A DNA stretch of 40,029 nt from an uncultured Propionibacteriaceae bacterium. Its GTDB lineage: Bacteria; Actinomycetota; Actinomycetes; Propionibacteriales; Propionibacteriaceae. The stretch is from the NCBI GenBank assembly GCA_937988865.1, contig CALKHV010000012.1, positions 1-40,029 of the forward strand. Reading direction: 5' to 3'. The notes under the pieces were generated by a model that worked only from the letters and a program-made list of their open reading frames with translations, ran no database searches and was not told the DNA's origin. This document shows positions 7,421 through 16,910 of this stretch, one piece after another. How positions within the stretch are numbered: position 1 is the first letter of the stretch; each line of letters begins with the position of its first letter. A program made the translations under genes and the position numbers.

Positions 7421-8256
7421 CGGGCACCGCCCGGCCACCACGAACTGCGCAGACCCACGAGGACGCCGACCGACACGACCAGCAGCACCAGCGAGAGGGC
7501 GATCGCCGCGTCCGGGTCTGATTCCATGGCCAGGTAGACCGCCAGCGGCATGGTCTGCGTCCGTCCCGGGAAGTTGCCCGCGAACGTGATCGTCGCCCCG
7601 AACTCACCCAGCGCCCGGGCCCAGCACAACACCGCGCCCGCGGCCACGGCTGGCGCAACCAGGGGGAGCGTGACGCGCCGCAGGGTCGTGAGGCGGGATG
7701 CTCCCAGCGTGGACGCGGCCTCCTCGAGCCCCCGATCGGACGAGCGGAAGGCGGCCTCGACGGTGACGACGAGGAACGGCATGGCGACGAAGGTCTCGGC
7801 CATGACGACGGCGGCCGTGGTGAAGGGCAGGGTGACGCCGAACCACTGGTCGAGGAGGCTGCCCAGGACGCCACGGCGTCCGAAGGCCATGAGAAGGGCG
7901 ACCCCGGCGACCACGGGCGGGAAGACGAGGGGCAGGGTCACGAGGGCGCGCAGGAGGGTGATCCCCGTGGCCCTCGACCGGGCCAGCACCCAGGCGAGGG
8001 GAACGCCGAGGACGAGCGAGATCACAGTGGCGGTCGTGGACGTGAACAGCGAGAGGCGAAGGGCGTCCAAAACCTGCTGACTACGCAGGATACGTCCGAG
8101 GCCCGACCAGGGGGCCCGGGCCACGAGCCCGAGCAGGGGGAGCAGGAGGAACGCGATCGCGACCAGGGCTGGGGCCTTCATGACCCAGGGGAGGGACGCC
8201 GGGCGCCGGTCCGGGGTTGCCCGACCGCGTCCCCTGCTGACCGCTGTGCCGTTCAT
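7417..8256 (-). CDS. modB: Molybdate ABC transporter permease ModB
   Basis: A 279-residue inner-membrane permease with about six hydrophobic helices. The EAA loop that docks the ATPase is present as LEEAASTLGASRLTTLRRVTLP, followed by ALGEFGATITFAGNFPGRTQT, a signature of ModB. The N-terminus carries about 25 basic, cytosolic residues. It overlaps modA by 4 bp (8253-8256) and modC by 4 bp (7417-7420), so all are expected on one transcript. Confidence 0.93.
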   Translation of the reverse strand: MNGTAVSRGRGRATPDRRPASLPWVMKAPALVAIAFLLLPLLGLVARAPWSGLGRILRSQQVLDALRLSLFTSTTATVISLVLGVPLAWVLARSRATGITLLRALVTLPLVFPPVVAGVALLMAFGRRGVLGSLLDQWFGVTLPFTTAAVVMAETFVAMPFLVVTVEAAFRSSDRGLEEAASTLGASRLTTLRRVTLPLVAPAVAAGAVLCWARALGEFGATITFAGNFPGRTQTMPLAVYLAMESDPDAAIALSLVLLVVSVGVLVGLRSSWWPGGAR

Positions 8257-9023
8257 GGTGCCGTGAACCCTGCGTCCGTGAGCACCGGCGATGCAGCGTC
8301 CGACGAGATGTAGTCGGTGAAGGCCTGGGCGGTCTCGCGGTGCGGTGACGCCGACAGCGTCGCGATCGGGTAGTCGGTCGAGGCGTTGACGTCCGCCGGG
8401 ATCTCGATGCCCACGACCTCGTCGCGGGCGGACGCGACGTCGGTGACGTAGACGAGGCCGGCGTCCACCTCACCGAGGGTGACCTTGGTCAACACGGCCT
8501 TGACGTCGGCGTCCAGGCTCACGGGGGTGAGGGTGAGGCCGGCCTGCCTGAGCACCGTGGTGGCGAGCGCGCCGCAGGGCACGGCGGGCTGGCAGACGGC
8601 GACCTTGACGCCCGACCGGGCGAGATCAGCCAGGGACGCGATGCCGGCCGGATTGTCGGAGGGAACGGCGATCGCGAGGTGGTTGCGGGCGAAGACGGTC
8701 GGCTGGTCAGCGTCCCCGGACGTCACGACGGCGTCCATGATCGTCGTGCCGGCCGAGGCGAAGACGTCCGCGGACGCGCCCTGGGTGATCTGCGTCGCCA
8801 GCGTCGAACTGCCGCCGAAGCTGAAGACCACGTGCGTCCCGGGGTGGTCTGCCTCGAAGCGCGTGCCGAGTTCGGTGAACGCACCGGTCAGGGAGGAGGC
8901 TGCGAGCACGGTGATGGTGGTGCTCGGTGGCGACGCCGCCCCGGACGTACTGCACCCCGCGAGTGCCAGCGCGAGGAGCGCGACCGCCGCAGGGTGGCGC
9001 TGGACGGTTCGCAGCACCCTCAT
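8253..9023 (-). CDS. modA: Molybdate-binding lipoprotein ModA
   Basis: A 256-residue solute-binding protein. The N-terminus is a lipoprotein signal peptide with lipobox LALAGC, so the mature protein would be tethered at Cys23. The mature part starts with the ModA-type strand ITVLAASSLTGAFTELG, whose Ala-Ser-Ser contacts the oxyanion, followed by FSFGGSSTLATQI and ADVFASAG. VDAGLVYVTDV near residue 190 is the other conserved block. It sits between the regulator and modB with 4-bp overlaps on both sides. Confidence 0.93.
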   Translation of the reverse strand: MRVLRTVQRHPAAVALLALALAGCSTSGAASPPSTTITVLAASSLTGAFTELGTRFEADHPGTHVVFSFGGSSTLATQITQGASADVFASAGTTIMDAVVTSGDADQPTVFARNHLAIAVPSDNPAGIASLADLARSGVKVAVCQPAVPCGALATTVLRQAGLTLTPVSLDADVKAVLTKVTLGEVDAGLVYVTDVASARDEVVGIEIPADVNASTDYPIATLSASPHRETAQAFTDYISSDAASPVLTDAGFTAP

Positions 9024-9430
9024 GGCCGAGACGGCACTTCCACCGCCACATTGGTCGACTTCACGGCGGCGATGGCGAGGACGCCGGGCTCGAGCCCCAG
9101 TTCGTCGGCGGCCTCGCGACTGATGAGTGAGACGAAGCGGTGCGGACCCGCCTGGATCTCGACCTGTGCCATCACGGTGTCGCGCACGACCCTCGTCACG
9201 AGTCCGACGAAGCGGTTGCGCACCGACTCGGAGGTGACCGGGCCCGGTCGAAGTCGATCGGTCTGGGTCGAGGAATCGGACGCGAACCTGGCCAACTCGG
9301 CACCGTCGACCACCTGCCGGGAGGAGTCGTCGGTGGTCGTGGTGAGTCTGCCGGCATCGACCCAGCGGCGGAGGGTGTCGTCGCTGACGCCGAGCAGGTC
9401 GGCGGCTTCCCGAATCCTGAAGGTGGGCAC
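9020..9430 (-). CDS. HTH-TOBE molybdate-responsive regulator (ModE-like)
   Basis: A 136-residue protein in two parts. Residues 1-50 are a MerR/excisionase-like helix-turn-helix (FRIREAADLLGVSDDTLRRWVDAGRL); residues about 68-133 are a single TOBE/molbindin domain (RNRFVGLVTRVVRDTVMAQVEIQAGPH, then SREAADELGLEPG). Such proteins are known at the head of actinobacterial mod operons and are thought to sense molybdate. Classical ModE has a LysR-like N-terminus instead, so this is a functional analogue. The GTG at 9430 lies 6 bp after TAGTTT, suggesting leaderless translation. It overlaps modA by 4 bp. Confidence 0.85.
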   Translation of the reverse strand: MPTFRIREAADLLGVSDDTLRRWVDAGRLTTTTDDSSRQVVDGAELARFASDSSTQTDRLRPGPVTSESVRNRFVGLVTRVVRDTVMAQVEIQAGPHRFVSLISREAADELGLEPGVLAIAAVKSTNVAVEVPSRP

Positions 9431-9436
9431 GGCTCG

Positions 9437-9442
9437 AAACTA
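9437..9442 (-). promoter_or_regulatory. -10 element (TAGTTT) of the mod operon
   Basis: TAGTTT on the minus strand ends 6 bp before the GTG start of the HTH-TOBE gene, so transcription would begin at or next to the start codon. No Shine-Dalgarno sequence fits between. Confidence 0.5.
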
Positions 9443-9508
9443 CCGCGCCTGCGGTCTCCTAGGGGTGGTTTCACCGCACATGCGGGTTTCGCTCAGGACG
9501 TATCCAAA

Positions 9509-9529
9509 GTTGAGCGTGGTCGACTCAAC
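9509..9529 (+). promoter_or_regulatory. HAIR-like HspR operator
   Basis: Arms GTTGAGC (9509-9515) and ACTCAAC (9523-9529) are separated by exactly 7 bp, which is the geometry of the HspR-associated inverted repeat (CTTGAGT-N7-ACTCAAG). One base pair breaks the symmetry. It lies just upstream of the hsp20 promoter. No hspR gene is in the window, so control would be in trans. Confidence 0.75.
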
Positions 9530-9535
9530 GTGGAC

Positions 9536-9563
9536 TTGACTCTTCGCCGAACGCGTCAATAAT
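9536..9563 (+). promoter_or_regulatory. Promoter of hsp20
   Basis: TTGACT (-35, 9536-9541) and AATAAT (-10, 9558-9563) are separated by 16 bp, one of the best vegetative promoters in the window. The HAIR site ends 6 bp before the -35, well placed for repression. Confidence 0.65.
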
Positions 9564-9627
9564 GGGAGATGAGAGCCCTCCCACCGTGCCGGTGGGGGCC
9601 ATTCCACCCATCCGAGAGGAGAACACC

Positions 9628-10077
9628 ATGGCACGCACCTTCGATCCGTTCCGCGAGATGGATCGCCTCCTGGGCGATGTCACCCGCACCCCTGCGTCCG
9701 TCGGGATGCCGATGGACCTGTACCGCATCGACGACCAGTTCGTCGCCCAGATCGACCTGCCCGGGGTCGACCCGGGCAGCATCGACATCGACATGGACGC
9801 CGACACTGTGACGATCCGGGCCGAGCGCCAGACGGCAGCCGGCGAGGGCGCCCAGTGGTTGGCGCGGGAGCGGGCAGTGGGCACGTTCGCCCGCCAGCTC
9901 ACGCTCGGGCGAGGCCTGGCCGGTGACCAGATCACGGCGTCCTACGCCGACGGCGTGCTCACGCTGACCATCCCGATCGCCGAGGCGGCCAAGCCCCGGA
10001 AGATCCAGCTGAGCCGCAGCACCGGGACGATCCACGGTGAGATCGCGTCCGACGAGGGCAGCGCACCGGCCGAGTGA
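9628..10077 (+). CDS. hsp20: Hsp20 small heat-shock protein
   Basis: A 149-residue small heat-shock protein, an ATP-independent holdase that keeps unfolding proteins soluble. After an N-terminal arm (FDPFREMDRLLGD), residues about 30-125 form the alpha-crystallin domain: PMDLYRIDDQFVAQIDLPGVDPGSIDI, TIRAERQ, ARERAVGTFARQLTLG and the hallmark A-x-Y-x-x-G-V-L-T-L-T-I-P. The ATG at 9628 has the ribosome-binding site GAGAGGAG; an earlier in-frame start at 9562 lies inside the promoter and is rejected. The HAIR operator upstream indicates heat-shock control by HspR. A strong hairpin follows the gene. Confidence 0.94.
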   Translation: MARTFDPFREMDRLLGDVTRTPASVGMPMDLYRIDDQFVAQIDLPGVDPGSIDIDMDADTVTIRAERQTAAGEGAQWLARERAVGTFARQLTLGRGLAGDQITASYADGVLTLTIPIAEAAKPRKIQLSRSTGTIHGEIASDEGSAPAE

Positions 10078-10110
10078 CGCTCGCCTGGTCGAGTTGACGG
10101 CAGTGACGAG

Positions 10111-10133
10111 GGCCCCGGGATGATCCCGGGGCC
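10111..10133. terminator. Bidirectional terminator hairpin
   Basis: A perfect 10-bp GC stem: GGCCCCGGGA at 10111-10120 and TCCCGGGGCC at 10124-10133, with loop TGA. It lies between the convergent hsp20 and DinB-like genes and can serve both. Confidence 0.8.
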
Positions 10134-10153
10134 TTCGTCAATCGTCCGTGATG

Positions 10154-10711
10154 TCAGCTCGGCTGCCAGCCCTGCGGCGGGTCCTCGCCGACGAGGCCGT
10201 CCACCGACTCGCGCAGGAGGTCGGCGTGGCCGGTGTGGCGTCCGTACTCCTCGACGATGTCGCAGACGACGCGGCGCAGGCTGGCGAACTGGCCGTTCCA
10301 GCCGAGCCGCGTTGGCTGGTCGAGGCCGCCGGCGGCGACGGCGTCCGCGAGGCGGCGGCGTGTGCGTCCGACTGCCCCGTCGTAGAGGGCGTAGAGCTCC
10401 TCGGGTGAGTCGTCCGCCGCCGAGTGGAAGTCCCAGTCGGGGTCGGCGTCCCAGTCGACCGAGCGCCATGGCTCGCCGGGATCGGTGCCGAAGGCGTCCC
10501 AGGTGAACTTCACGTCCTCGACTCGGGCGAGGTGCTTGAGCAGGCCACCGAGGGTGAGGGTGGACGCTCCGATGCGCGTGTTCAATCCCTCAGCGTCGAG
10601 CCCGCCCGCCTTCCACCGGAAGGTGGCCCGGAGCCGGTCCAGCATCCCGAAGAGGTGCTCCAGTTCGGTGCCCGCCATGGGTGGCTCGATGGGCCAGACG
10701 TCAGTGGTCAT
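10154..10711 (-). CDS. DinB/DUF664 family protein
   Basis: A 185-residue protein of the DinB-like (DUF664) four-helix-bundle group. Characteristic blocks are LTLGGLLKHLARVEDVKF, with a metal-type His; WDFHSAADDSPEELYALYD; and the C-terminal SLRRVVCDIVEEYGRHTGHADLLRESVDG, which carries the two remaining His ligands in RHTGHAD. Members include mycothiol- or bacillithiol-dependent transferases, but the substrate cannot be read here. The ATG at 10711 follows AAGGGAG; an upstream ATG at 10756 would run into an 18-bp tandem duplication. Confidence 0.82.
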   Translation of the reverse strand: MTTDVWPIEPPMAGTELEHLFGMLDRLRATFRWKAGGLDAEGLNTRIGASTLTLGGLLKHLARVEDVKFTWDAFGTDPGEPWRSVDWDADPDWDFHSAADDSPEELYALYDGAVGRTRRRLADAVAAGGLDQPTRLGWNGQFASLRRVVCDIVEEYGRHTGHADLLRESVDGLVGEDPPQGWQPS

Positions 10712-10731
10712 GTCGTGCTCCCTTGCAGAGG

Positions 10732-10767
10732 TGTCCACCCATCCTGTGGTGTCCACCCATCCTGCGG
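10732..10767. repeat. 18-bp tandem duplication
   Basis: TGTCCACCCATCCTGTGG at 10732-10749 is followed directly by a copy differing in one base (CTGCGG) at 10750-10767. It lies in the intergenic space upstream of the DinB-like gene. A slippage duplication is likely. Confidence 0.85.
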
Positions 10768-10811
10768 TGGACGCGCCCCCGGTGCAAGGGGTGGCGTGGG
10801 TCTCGACCGAA

Positions 10812-11534
10812 TCAGGAAGCGGACGACGCCGCCGCGTCGACGGAACGACGCGGGACGCGGAGCAACGTCACTCCCACCCACCCGAACCAGACCGGCAACA
10901 GCATCCCGTACAGCAGGTAGGCCGAACCGATCATCGGACGCAACGCCTCCGACACGATCCCCAGGGCGCCCGTGGCGATGCCGACGATGGCGAGTGCGCG
11001 TCCGAAGCTGCCTGCCGGCAACATCACCCAGGACAGCACGAGGATGCCTGCTGCGGTGAGGATCCCCGCCCACGGCATCCCGTTCGCGATGGCGACGAGG
11101 GCGTTCGCGGCGCTGACGAGGCTGTCGCGTTCGGCGTCCGAGGTTGCGGACGCGTAGTCGTTGCTCAGCAGGACCAGCCCCCCGTGCAGCGACTGCGGGC
11201 TGCTGCCGACCGCCAGGGCGATGATCTCGGACGCCACCCCGAGCAGCCCTCCGATCGCAGCCAGACCCTTGTTCACCCCGGCCAGGGCGACGGCCATGGC
11301 CGCGAACGCGATGAGCGCGGGAATGCCGAGGCCGACGAAGCAGATGAGCTGGACGAGGTAGACGGCCTTGTGGTCGGCGATGTAGATGAGGAGGGCGCGC
11401 CCCTCGGTCGGTGGCACAGGTGCGGTGAAGACCAGGATGACCGGCACCAGCACCATCGCCACGAACACCCAGGCCGAGATACCACCGATCTTGTAGAGGG
11501 GTTGCCAAGTCAGATCGGGACGCGCGGACTGCAT
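10812..11534 (-). CDS. Multi-pass membrane protein, DUF4386-like
   Basis: A 240-residue integral membrane protein with six to seven hydrophobic stretches: ISAWVFVAMVLVPVILVFTAP, the VQLICFVGLGIPALIAFAAMAVALA region, AAIGGLLGVASEIIALAVG, MPWAGILTAAGILVLSWVML, ALAIVGIATGALGIVSEAL and LLYGMLLPVWFGWVGVTLL. A loop around residues 112-135 (SLHGGLVLLSNDYASATSDAERDSL) is polar and probably outside. The pattern recalls DUF4386 proteins, whose function is unknown. The ATG lies 6 bp after TACCGT with no ribosome-binding site, so translation is probably leaderless. It diverges from the nucleotidyltransferase gene. Confidence 0.6.
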   Translation of the reverse strand: MQSARPDLTWQPLYKIGGISAWVFVAMVLVPVILVFTAPVPPTEGRALLIYIADHKAVYLVQLICFVGLGIPALIAFAAMAVALAGVNKGLAAIGGLLGVASEIIALAVGSSPQSLHGGLVLLSNDYASATSDAERDSLVSAANALVAIANGMPWAGILTAAGILVLSWVMLPAGSFGRALAIVGIATGALGIVSEALRPMIGSAYLLYGMLLPVWFGWVGVTLLRVPRRSVDAAASSAS

Positions 11535-11540
11535 CCATCA

Positions 11541-11546
11541 ACGGTA
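11541..11546 (-). promoter_or_regulatory. -10 element (TACCGT), leaderless start
   Basis: TACCGT on the minus strand ends 6 bp before the ATG at 11534. It forms a back-to-back pair with the plus-strand -10 at 11607-11612. Confidence 0.5.
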
Positions 11547-11606
11547 GTCCTGCGCACTCCGAGGCGAGTGTCCTGCCCCGATCTGCGCGTCCGGGTGGGG
11601 AGTCGC

Positions 11607-11612
11607 TAGCGT
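11607..11612 (+). promoter_or_regulatory. -10 element (TAGCGT), leaderless start
   Basis: TAGCGT ends 7 bp before the GTG at 11620; no ribosome-binding site is possible in between. Confidence 0.5.
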
Positions 11613-11619
11613 CGGGGAC

Positions 11620-12417
11620 GTGACGAACCCGACCATCACGCCCACCACGACCATCACCGCCACCGACCGCGCCATCGCTGAAGCCCTTGCCGGCCTGCCG
11701 GGAGTGCGAGCTGTGTTCCTGGGCGGCTCGCGCGCGTCGGGCACCGCGGACGACTCCTCCGACACCGACCTGTACGCGCTGTGCCACGGGTTCCCGGACG
11801 CCCAACTCAGCGTCCGGGCGCTCGCGCCCCTGGCCGACGATGGACGCGTCACCCACGTCACGGCGTGGGGGTCCGAGGACCACCTCCGTGTGGCGGGAGC
11901 GCTGGTCGAGATCGTCCACCTGGACGCCGGGACACTCGGGGTGGACGCCTTCTACGACGCCGGGGCCGCCCCGACCGGGTACACGACCGCGTTCCTCCAC
12001 ACGCTGGCGCTCGGCGTCCCACTCGTGGACGACCACGGTGACCTCGCGGCCATTCAGGGGCGGTTGCGCACGTATCCGGAGCCGACGCGGCGGCGCATCC
12101 TCGCCCAGACGCCCGGGGAGTTGGCCGAGTACGTCGACCAGGTGCGCAAGGCGCAGGGACGCCACGACTGGACGTCGGTCACCCATCGTCGGGCGGTGGC
12201 GCAGACGGCGTGGTTCGACGCGGCCTTCGCGCTGAACCGCCGATTCCACCCGGGCGAGAAGAGGATGCTCACCCACCTCGCGTCGTGCGAGATCGTCCCG
12301 GTGGACGCCGAGGCCCGCTGGACGCAGGTCGCGCTGCTGCCTGCCGACGACCCCAGGTTGCCGGGGCTGCTCGGTTCGCTGGCGTCCGATCTGGTGGAGC
12401 TGCTGGCGGCCCCGTGA
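11620..12417 (+). CDS. Nucleotidyltransferase-fold protein
   Basis: A 265-residue protein with the polymerase-beta-like nucleotidyltransferase active-site motif near residue 32: FLGGSRASGTADDSSDTDLY, that is G-S followed by two metal-binding Asp in D-x-D. The remainder is mostly helical (residues 150-230 include QTPGELAEYVDQVRKAQGRHDW and RRFHPGEKRM), as in aminoglycoside adenylyltransferase-like and DUF4037-like proteins. The transferred group and acceptor are unknown; resistance should not be assumed. The GTG start is leaderless, 7 bp after TAGCGT. Confidence 0.75.
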   Translation: MTNPTITPTTTITATDRAIAEALAGLPGVRAVFLGGSRASGTADDSSDTDLYALCHGFPDAQLSVRALAPLADDGRVTHVTAWGSEDHLRVAGALVEIVHLDAGTLGVDAFYDAGAAPTGYTTAFLHTLALGVPLVDDHGDLAAIQGRLRTYPEPTRRRILAQTPGELAEYVDQVRKAQGRHDWTSVTHRRAVAQTAWFDAAFALNRRFHPGEKRMLTHLASCEIVPVDAEARWTQVALLPADDPRLPGLLGSLASDLVELLAAP

Positions 12418-12486
12418 CCCCCTTGGTCGTCCGGGGCGAGCCTGTTCGCGGCCGAACGAATGCGGGGTGCCACGCGGGGGCGCTGT

Positions 12487-12492
12487 TACGCT
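12487..12492 (+). promoter_or_regulatory. -10 element (TACGCT), leaderless start
   Basis: TACGCT ends 6 bp before the ATG at 12499 of the GlsB/YeaQ-type gene; the intervening GCCCGC is not a ribosome-binding site. Confidence 0.5.
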
Positions 12493-12498
12493 GCCCGC

Positions 12499-12765
12499 AT
12501 GTTGATCCTCGGCCTGATCCTGTTCGGAATGCTCGTCGGCGCTGCCGCCCAGTTGGCGCTCGGGCGCTCGCGTGCGGGCATCGATTGGGCCATGGCCCTG
12601 TCGAGCGGGCTGGCGGGATCCTTCGTGGGTGGACTGCTGTCCAGCCTCCTCGCGGGCGACGGACTGGCCCTGCGTCCCTCGGGCCTCATCGGGTCGTTCG
12701 TGGGTGCGGTCATCGTCACCGCCGGCTGGCAGTGGTGGGTGCGTCGCCCGAAGGCGACGTCCTGA
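12499..12765 (+). CDS. GlsB/YeaQ/YmgE-type small membrane protein
   Basis: An 88-residue membrane protein with three hydrophobic segments rich in Gly: ILGLILFGMLVGAAAQLALG, MALSSGLAGSFVGGLLSSLLAG and LIGSFVGAVIVTAGWQWWV. This is the pattern of the transglycosylase-associated/GlsB/YeaQ family, often linked to envelope stress, though the molecular role is unknown. The start at 12499 is leaderless. The stop codon lies inside a hairpin shared with the convergent methyltransferase gene. Confidence 0.8.
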   Translation: MLILGLILFGMLVGAAAQLALGRSRAGIDWAMALSSGLAGSFVGGLLSSLLAGDGLALRPSGLIGSFVGAVIVTAGWQWWVRRPKATS

Positions 12766-12780
12766 ACCATCGGGTTCAGG
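12761..12780. terminator. Bidirectional terminator containing both stop codons
   Basis: CCTGAACC (12761-12768) and GGTTCAGG (12773-12780) form a perfect 8-bp stem with loop ATCG. The stop of the GlsB/YeaQ gene (TGA, 12763-12765) is in the left arm; the stop of the methyltransferase gene (12776-12778) is in the right arm. Confidence 0.75.
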
Positions 12781-13642
12781 GCTTGGTCGCCGTGAGGGTG
12801 TAGCTGACCGGGAGACGGTTGGGACGATCGCGCAGGCGGTACTCGCCCGTCGCCTCGTCGAGGTCCATCAGCCCGGGCACCCCCTCCCACGGCAGGCTGT
12901 CGTGCTCGGTGAGCGAGGTCAGGTGCAGGCCGGCGTCCAGGAGTGCCGTGATGATCTCGCCCAGACCGTGATTCCACTCCATCGACACGGGGGACGCGAG
13001 CCGCTCGTCGCCGGCGTACGTGAACTCCTCGTGCCAGACCAGCGGCTCGGGACGTTCGAAATAGGGCAACTCGAGCGCGACGGTCTGGTGCCCGGACGCC
13101 GAGATCCACGGCTGCTGGGCCCGGTCGACGGGATCGTCACCCAGCGTCACCACCACCGAGGCCCACATCACGGGGTGGCCCTCGCGGAGGAAGAGGCGTC
13201 CACCGGGTCGAAGCAGGGACGCGACGACCTCGGCCCACCTGGCGATGTTCGGGAGCCAGCACAGGGCGCCGATCCCGGTGAAGACGAGGTCGAACTGGCG
13301 TCCGGCGAGGGCGTCCGGGGCGGAGTAGACGTCGGACTCGACATAGTCGATCGACGCCCCCGCTTTCGTCGCGAGGGCTCGCGCCTCGGCGAGGGACGCA
13401 GGGGAGAGGTCGAGACCGGTGACGCGTCCGCCGAGGCGCTGCAGGCTCAGCGTGTCGGTGCCGATGTGGCACTGGAGATGGACGACATCGAGCCCGGTGA
13501 GGTCGCCGAGGAGGGGGACGTCGAACCGGACGACGTCCGAGAGGGCCGTCGGGTCGGCCAGCAATGTGTCGATGCCGTAGTTGGCCGCGTGGATCGCGGC
13601 GCGGCTGTCCCAGTTGGCGCGGTTGACGTCGCGATAGTCCAT
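12776..13642 (-). CDS. Class I SAM-dependent methyltransferase
   Basis: A 288-residue methyltransferase with the Rossmann-like AdoMet fold. Motif I is unusual: LDVVHLQCHIGTDTLSLQRLGG has Q-C-H-I-G-T in place of the common G-x-G-x-G, a form seen in one actinobacterial subgroup. Motif II VTGLDLSPASLAEAR and motif IV FDLVFTGIGALCWLPN follow, then LLRPGGRLFLREGHPVMW. The acceptor substrate is unknown. The ATG lies 6 bp after TAGGGT, so the transcript is probably leaderless. Confidence 0.88.
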   Translation of the reverse strand: MDYRDVNRANWDSRAAIHAANYGIDTLLADPTALSDVVRFDVPLLGDLTGLDVVHLQCHIGTDTLSLQRLGGRVTGLDLSPASLAEARALATKAGASIDYVESDVYSAPDALAGRQFDLVFTGIGALCWLPNIARWAEVVASLLRPGGRLFLREGHPVMWASVVVTLGDDPVDRAQQPWISASGHQTVALELPYFERPEPLVWHEEFTYAGDERLASPVSMEWNHGLGEIITALLDAGLHLTSLTEHDSLPWEGVPGLMDLDEATGEYRLRDRPNRLPVSYTLTATKP

Positions 13643-13648
13643 CGGGCA

Positions 13649-13654
13649 ACCCTA
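13649..13654 (-). promoter_or_regulatory. -10 element (TAGGGT), leaderless start
   Basis: TAGGGT on the minus strand ends 6 bp before the ATG at 13642. Confidence 0.5.
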
Positions 13655-13785
13655 GTGGGCGGGCGGCCTTCCGCCGAGGGCGTGTTTCCTTGCGTCGGCA
13701 GCGCTGGCGCCCAGACGTGGACGCTGGGAGGGCGTGTTTCCTTGCGCGGGCAGCGATAGCGCCCCGAATTGGACGCTGGGAGGGC

Positions 13786-13811
13786 GGTTACCTTGCGTCC
13801 GCAAGGAAACC
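13786..13811. repeat. Hairpin 1 of the repeat family
   Basis: GGTTACCTTGC and GCAAGGAAACC pair around loop GTCC with one A-A mismatch. It is the same element as at 13941-13966. Confidence 0.75.
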
Positions 13812-13940
13812 GCCGCCGGCAGGGTGGGGGTGGGCGGGGCGTGGCGGGGTCGAGGTGGCGGGTGGGGGCGCCGCCCTCCGCCGGGGGCGTGTTTCCTTGC
13901 GTGGGCCGCGATGGCGCCCAGATGTGGACGCTGGACGGGC

Positions 13941-13966
13941 GGTTACCTTGCGTCCTCAAGGAAACC
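13941..13966. repeat. Hairpin 2 of the repeat family
   Basis: GGTTACCTTG and CAAGGAAACC pair around loop CGTCCT with the same A-A mismatch as hairpin 1. It ends 4 bp before the stop of the UvrA-like gene and could terminate that transcript. Confidence 0.75.
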
Positions 13967-13970
13967 GGTG

Positions 13971-16358
<2,388 letters not shown>

Positions 16359-16476
16359 CTGGGGATCGTGCCACGTCCCACTGACACACGCCAGACCACC
16401 CCTTGCGGCCTCCGACCCGCGCAGCCAGACTGGACGCTTCGGCAGGCGGCGTCCTGCACCCGTCTGAGGAGGACAC

Positions 16477-16908
16477 ATGGCGAATCTCGTGGTGCACTTC
16501 GAAATCCACGCAACCGAGCCACAGCAGCTGATCGACTTCTACTCCGACCTCCTGGGCTGGGAGTTCACCAGGTTCGGCGACATGGACTACTGGTCGATCC
16601 AGACCGGCGAGGGCTCGAACAGCCTCGACGCTCCCGGCCACGGCATCAACGGGGGGCTGGTCAAGCGCATGGGTGCGCGTCCCGAGATCGGTGGTCCGGT
16701 GGCAGGCGCCAACCTCGTCATGGCGGTCGACGACGTGGACGCCACCTTCGCCAAGGGGCTCGCGTTGGGTGGGGTGGACGCGGTTGCCCCGAACGACATG
16801 CCCGGTGTTGGACGCCTGGCCTACCTCATCGACCCGGACGGCAACATCTTCGGGTTCATCTCGCCGATCATGTCGGACGGCACGAACGCCATGGACGCCC
16901 CGGCCTGA
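16477..16908 (+). CDS. VOC (glyoxalase-like) family protein
   Basis: A 143-residue protein with two beta-alpha-beta-beta-beta repeats of the vicinal-oxygen-chelate superfamily. The first repeat begins VVHFEIHATEPQQLIDFYSDLLGWEF; the second runs GANLVMAVDDVDATFAKGLALGG and ends LAYLIDPDGNIFGFISP. Metal-ligand positions (His7 or Glu9 in HFEIH, Asp/Glu near the end) are partly kept. The substrate is unknown. The ATG has a GAGGAGG ribosome-binding site. Its stop and the stop of the convergent AlkD-like gene both lie in the palindrome CTGACGTCAG (16905-16914), only 2 bp apart. Confidence 0.85.
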   Translation: MANLVVHFEIHATEPQQLIDFYSDLLGWEFTRFGDMDYWSIQTGEGSNSLDAPGHGINGGLVKRMGARPEIGGPVAGANLVMAVDDVDATFAKGLALGGVDAVAPNDMPGVGRLAYLIDPDGNIFGFISPIMSDGTNAMDAPA

Positions 16909-16910
16909 CG

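Larger units (their letters stand above)
13678..13966. repeat. Intergenic repeat cluster (52-bp units plus hairpins)
   Basis: This 289-bp stretch between the methyltransferase and UvrA-like genes is built from repeats. A 52-bp unit beginning GGGCGTGTTTCCTTGCG and ending TGGACGCTGG(G)A is present at 13678-13729 and 13730-13781, with a third diverged copy at 13885-13937. Copies two and three are each followed by a hairpin (13786-13811, 13941-13966) that reuses the core GTTTCCTTGC in inverted form. A G-rich spacer (about 13815-13880) lies between. On the minus strand the repeats encode recurring peptide fragments, but I do not call genes there. A dispersed REP-like family is likely; only this locus is visible. 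Confidence 0.85.

Noticed and set aside
11620..12417. Aminoglycoside-resistance adenylyltransferase
   Set aside because: Only the general nucleotidyltransferase motif is visible; no resistance-specific features or mobile context.
13447..13959. Open frame on the minus strand across the intergenic repeats
   Set aside because: Its peptide repeats follow the DNA repeat units, and it has no ribosome-binding site or leaderless promoter.
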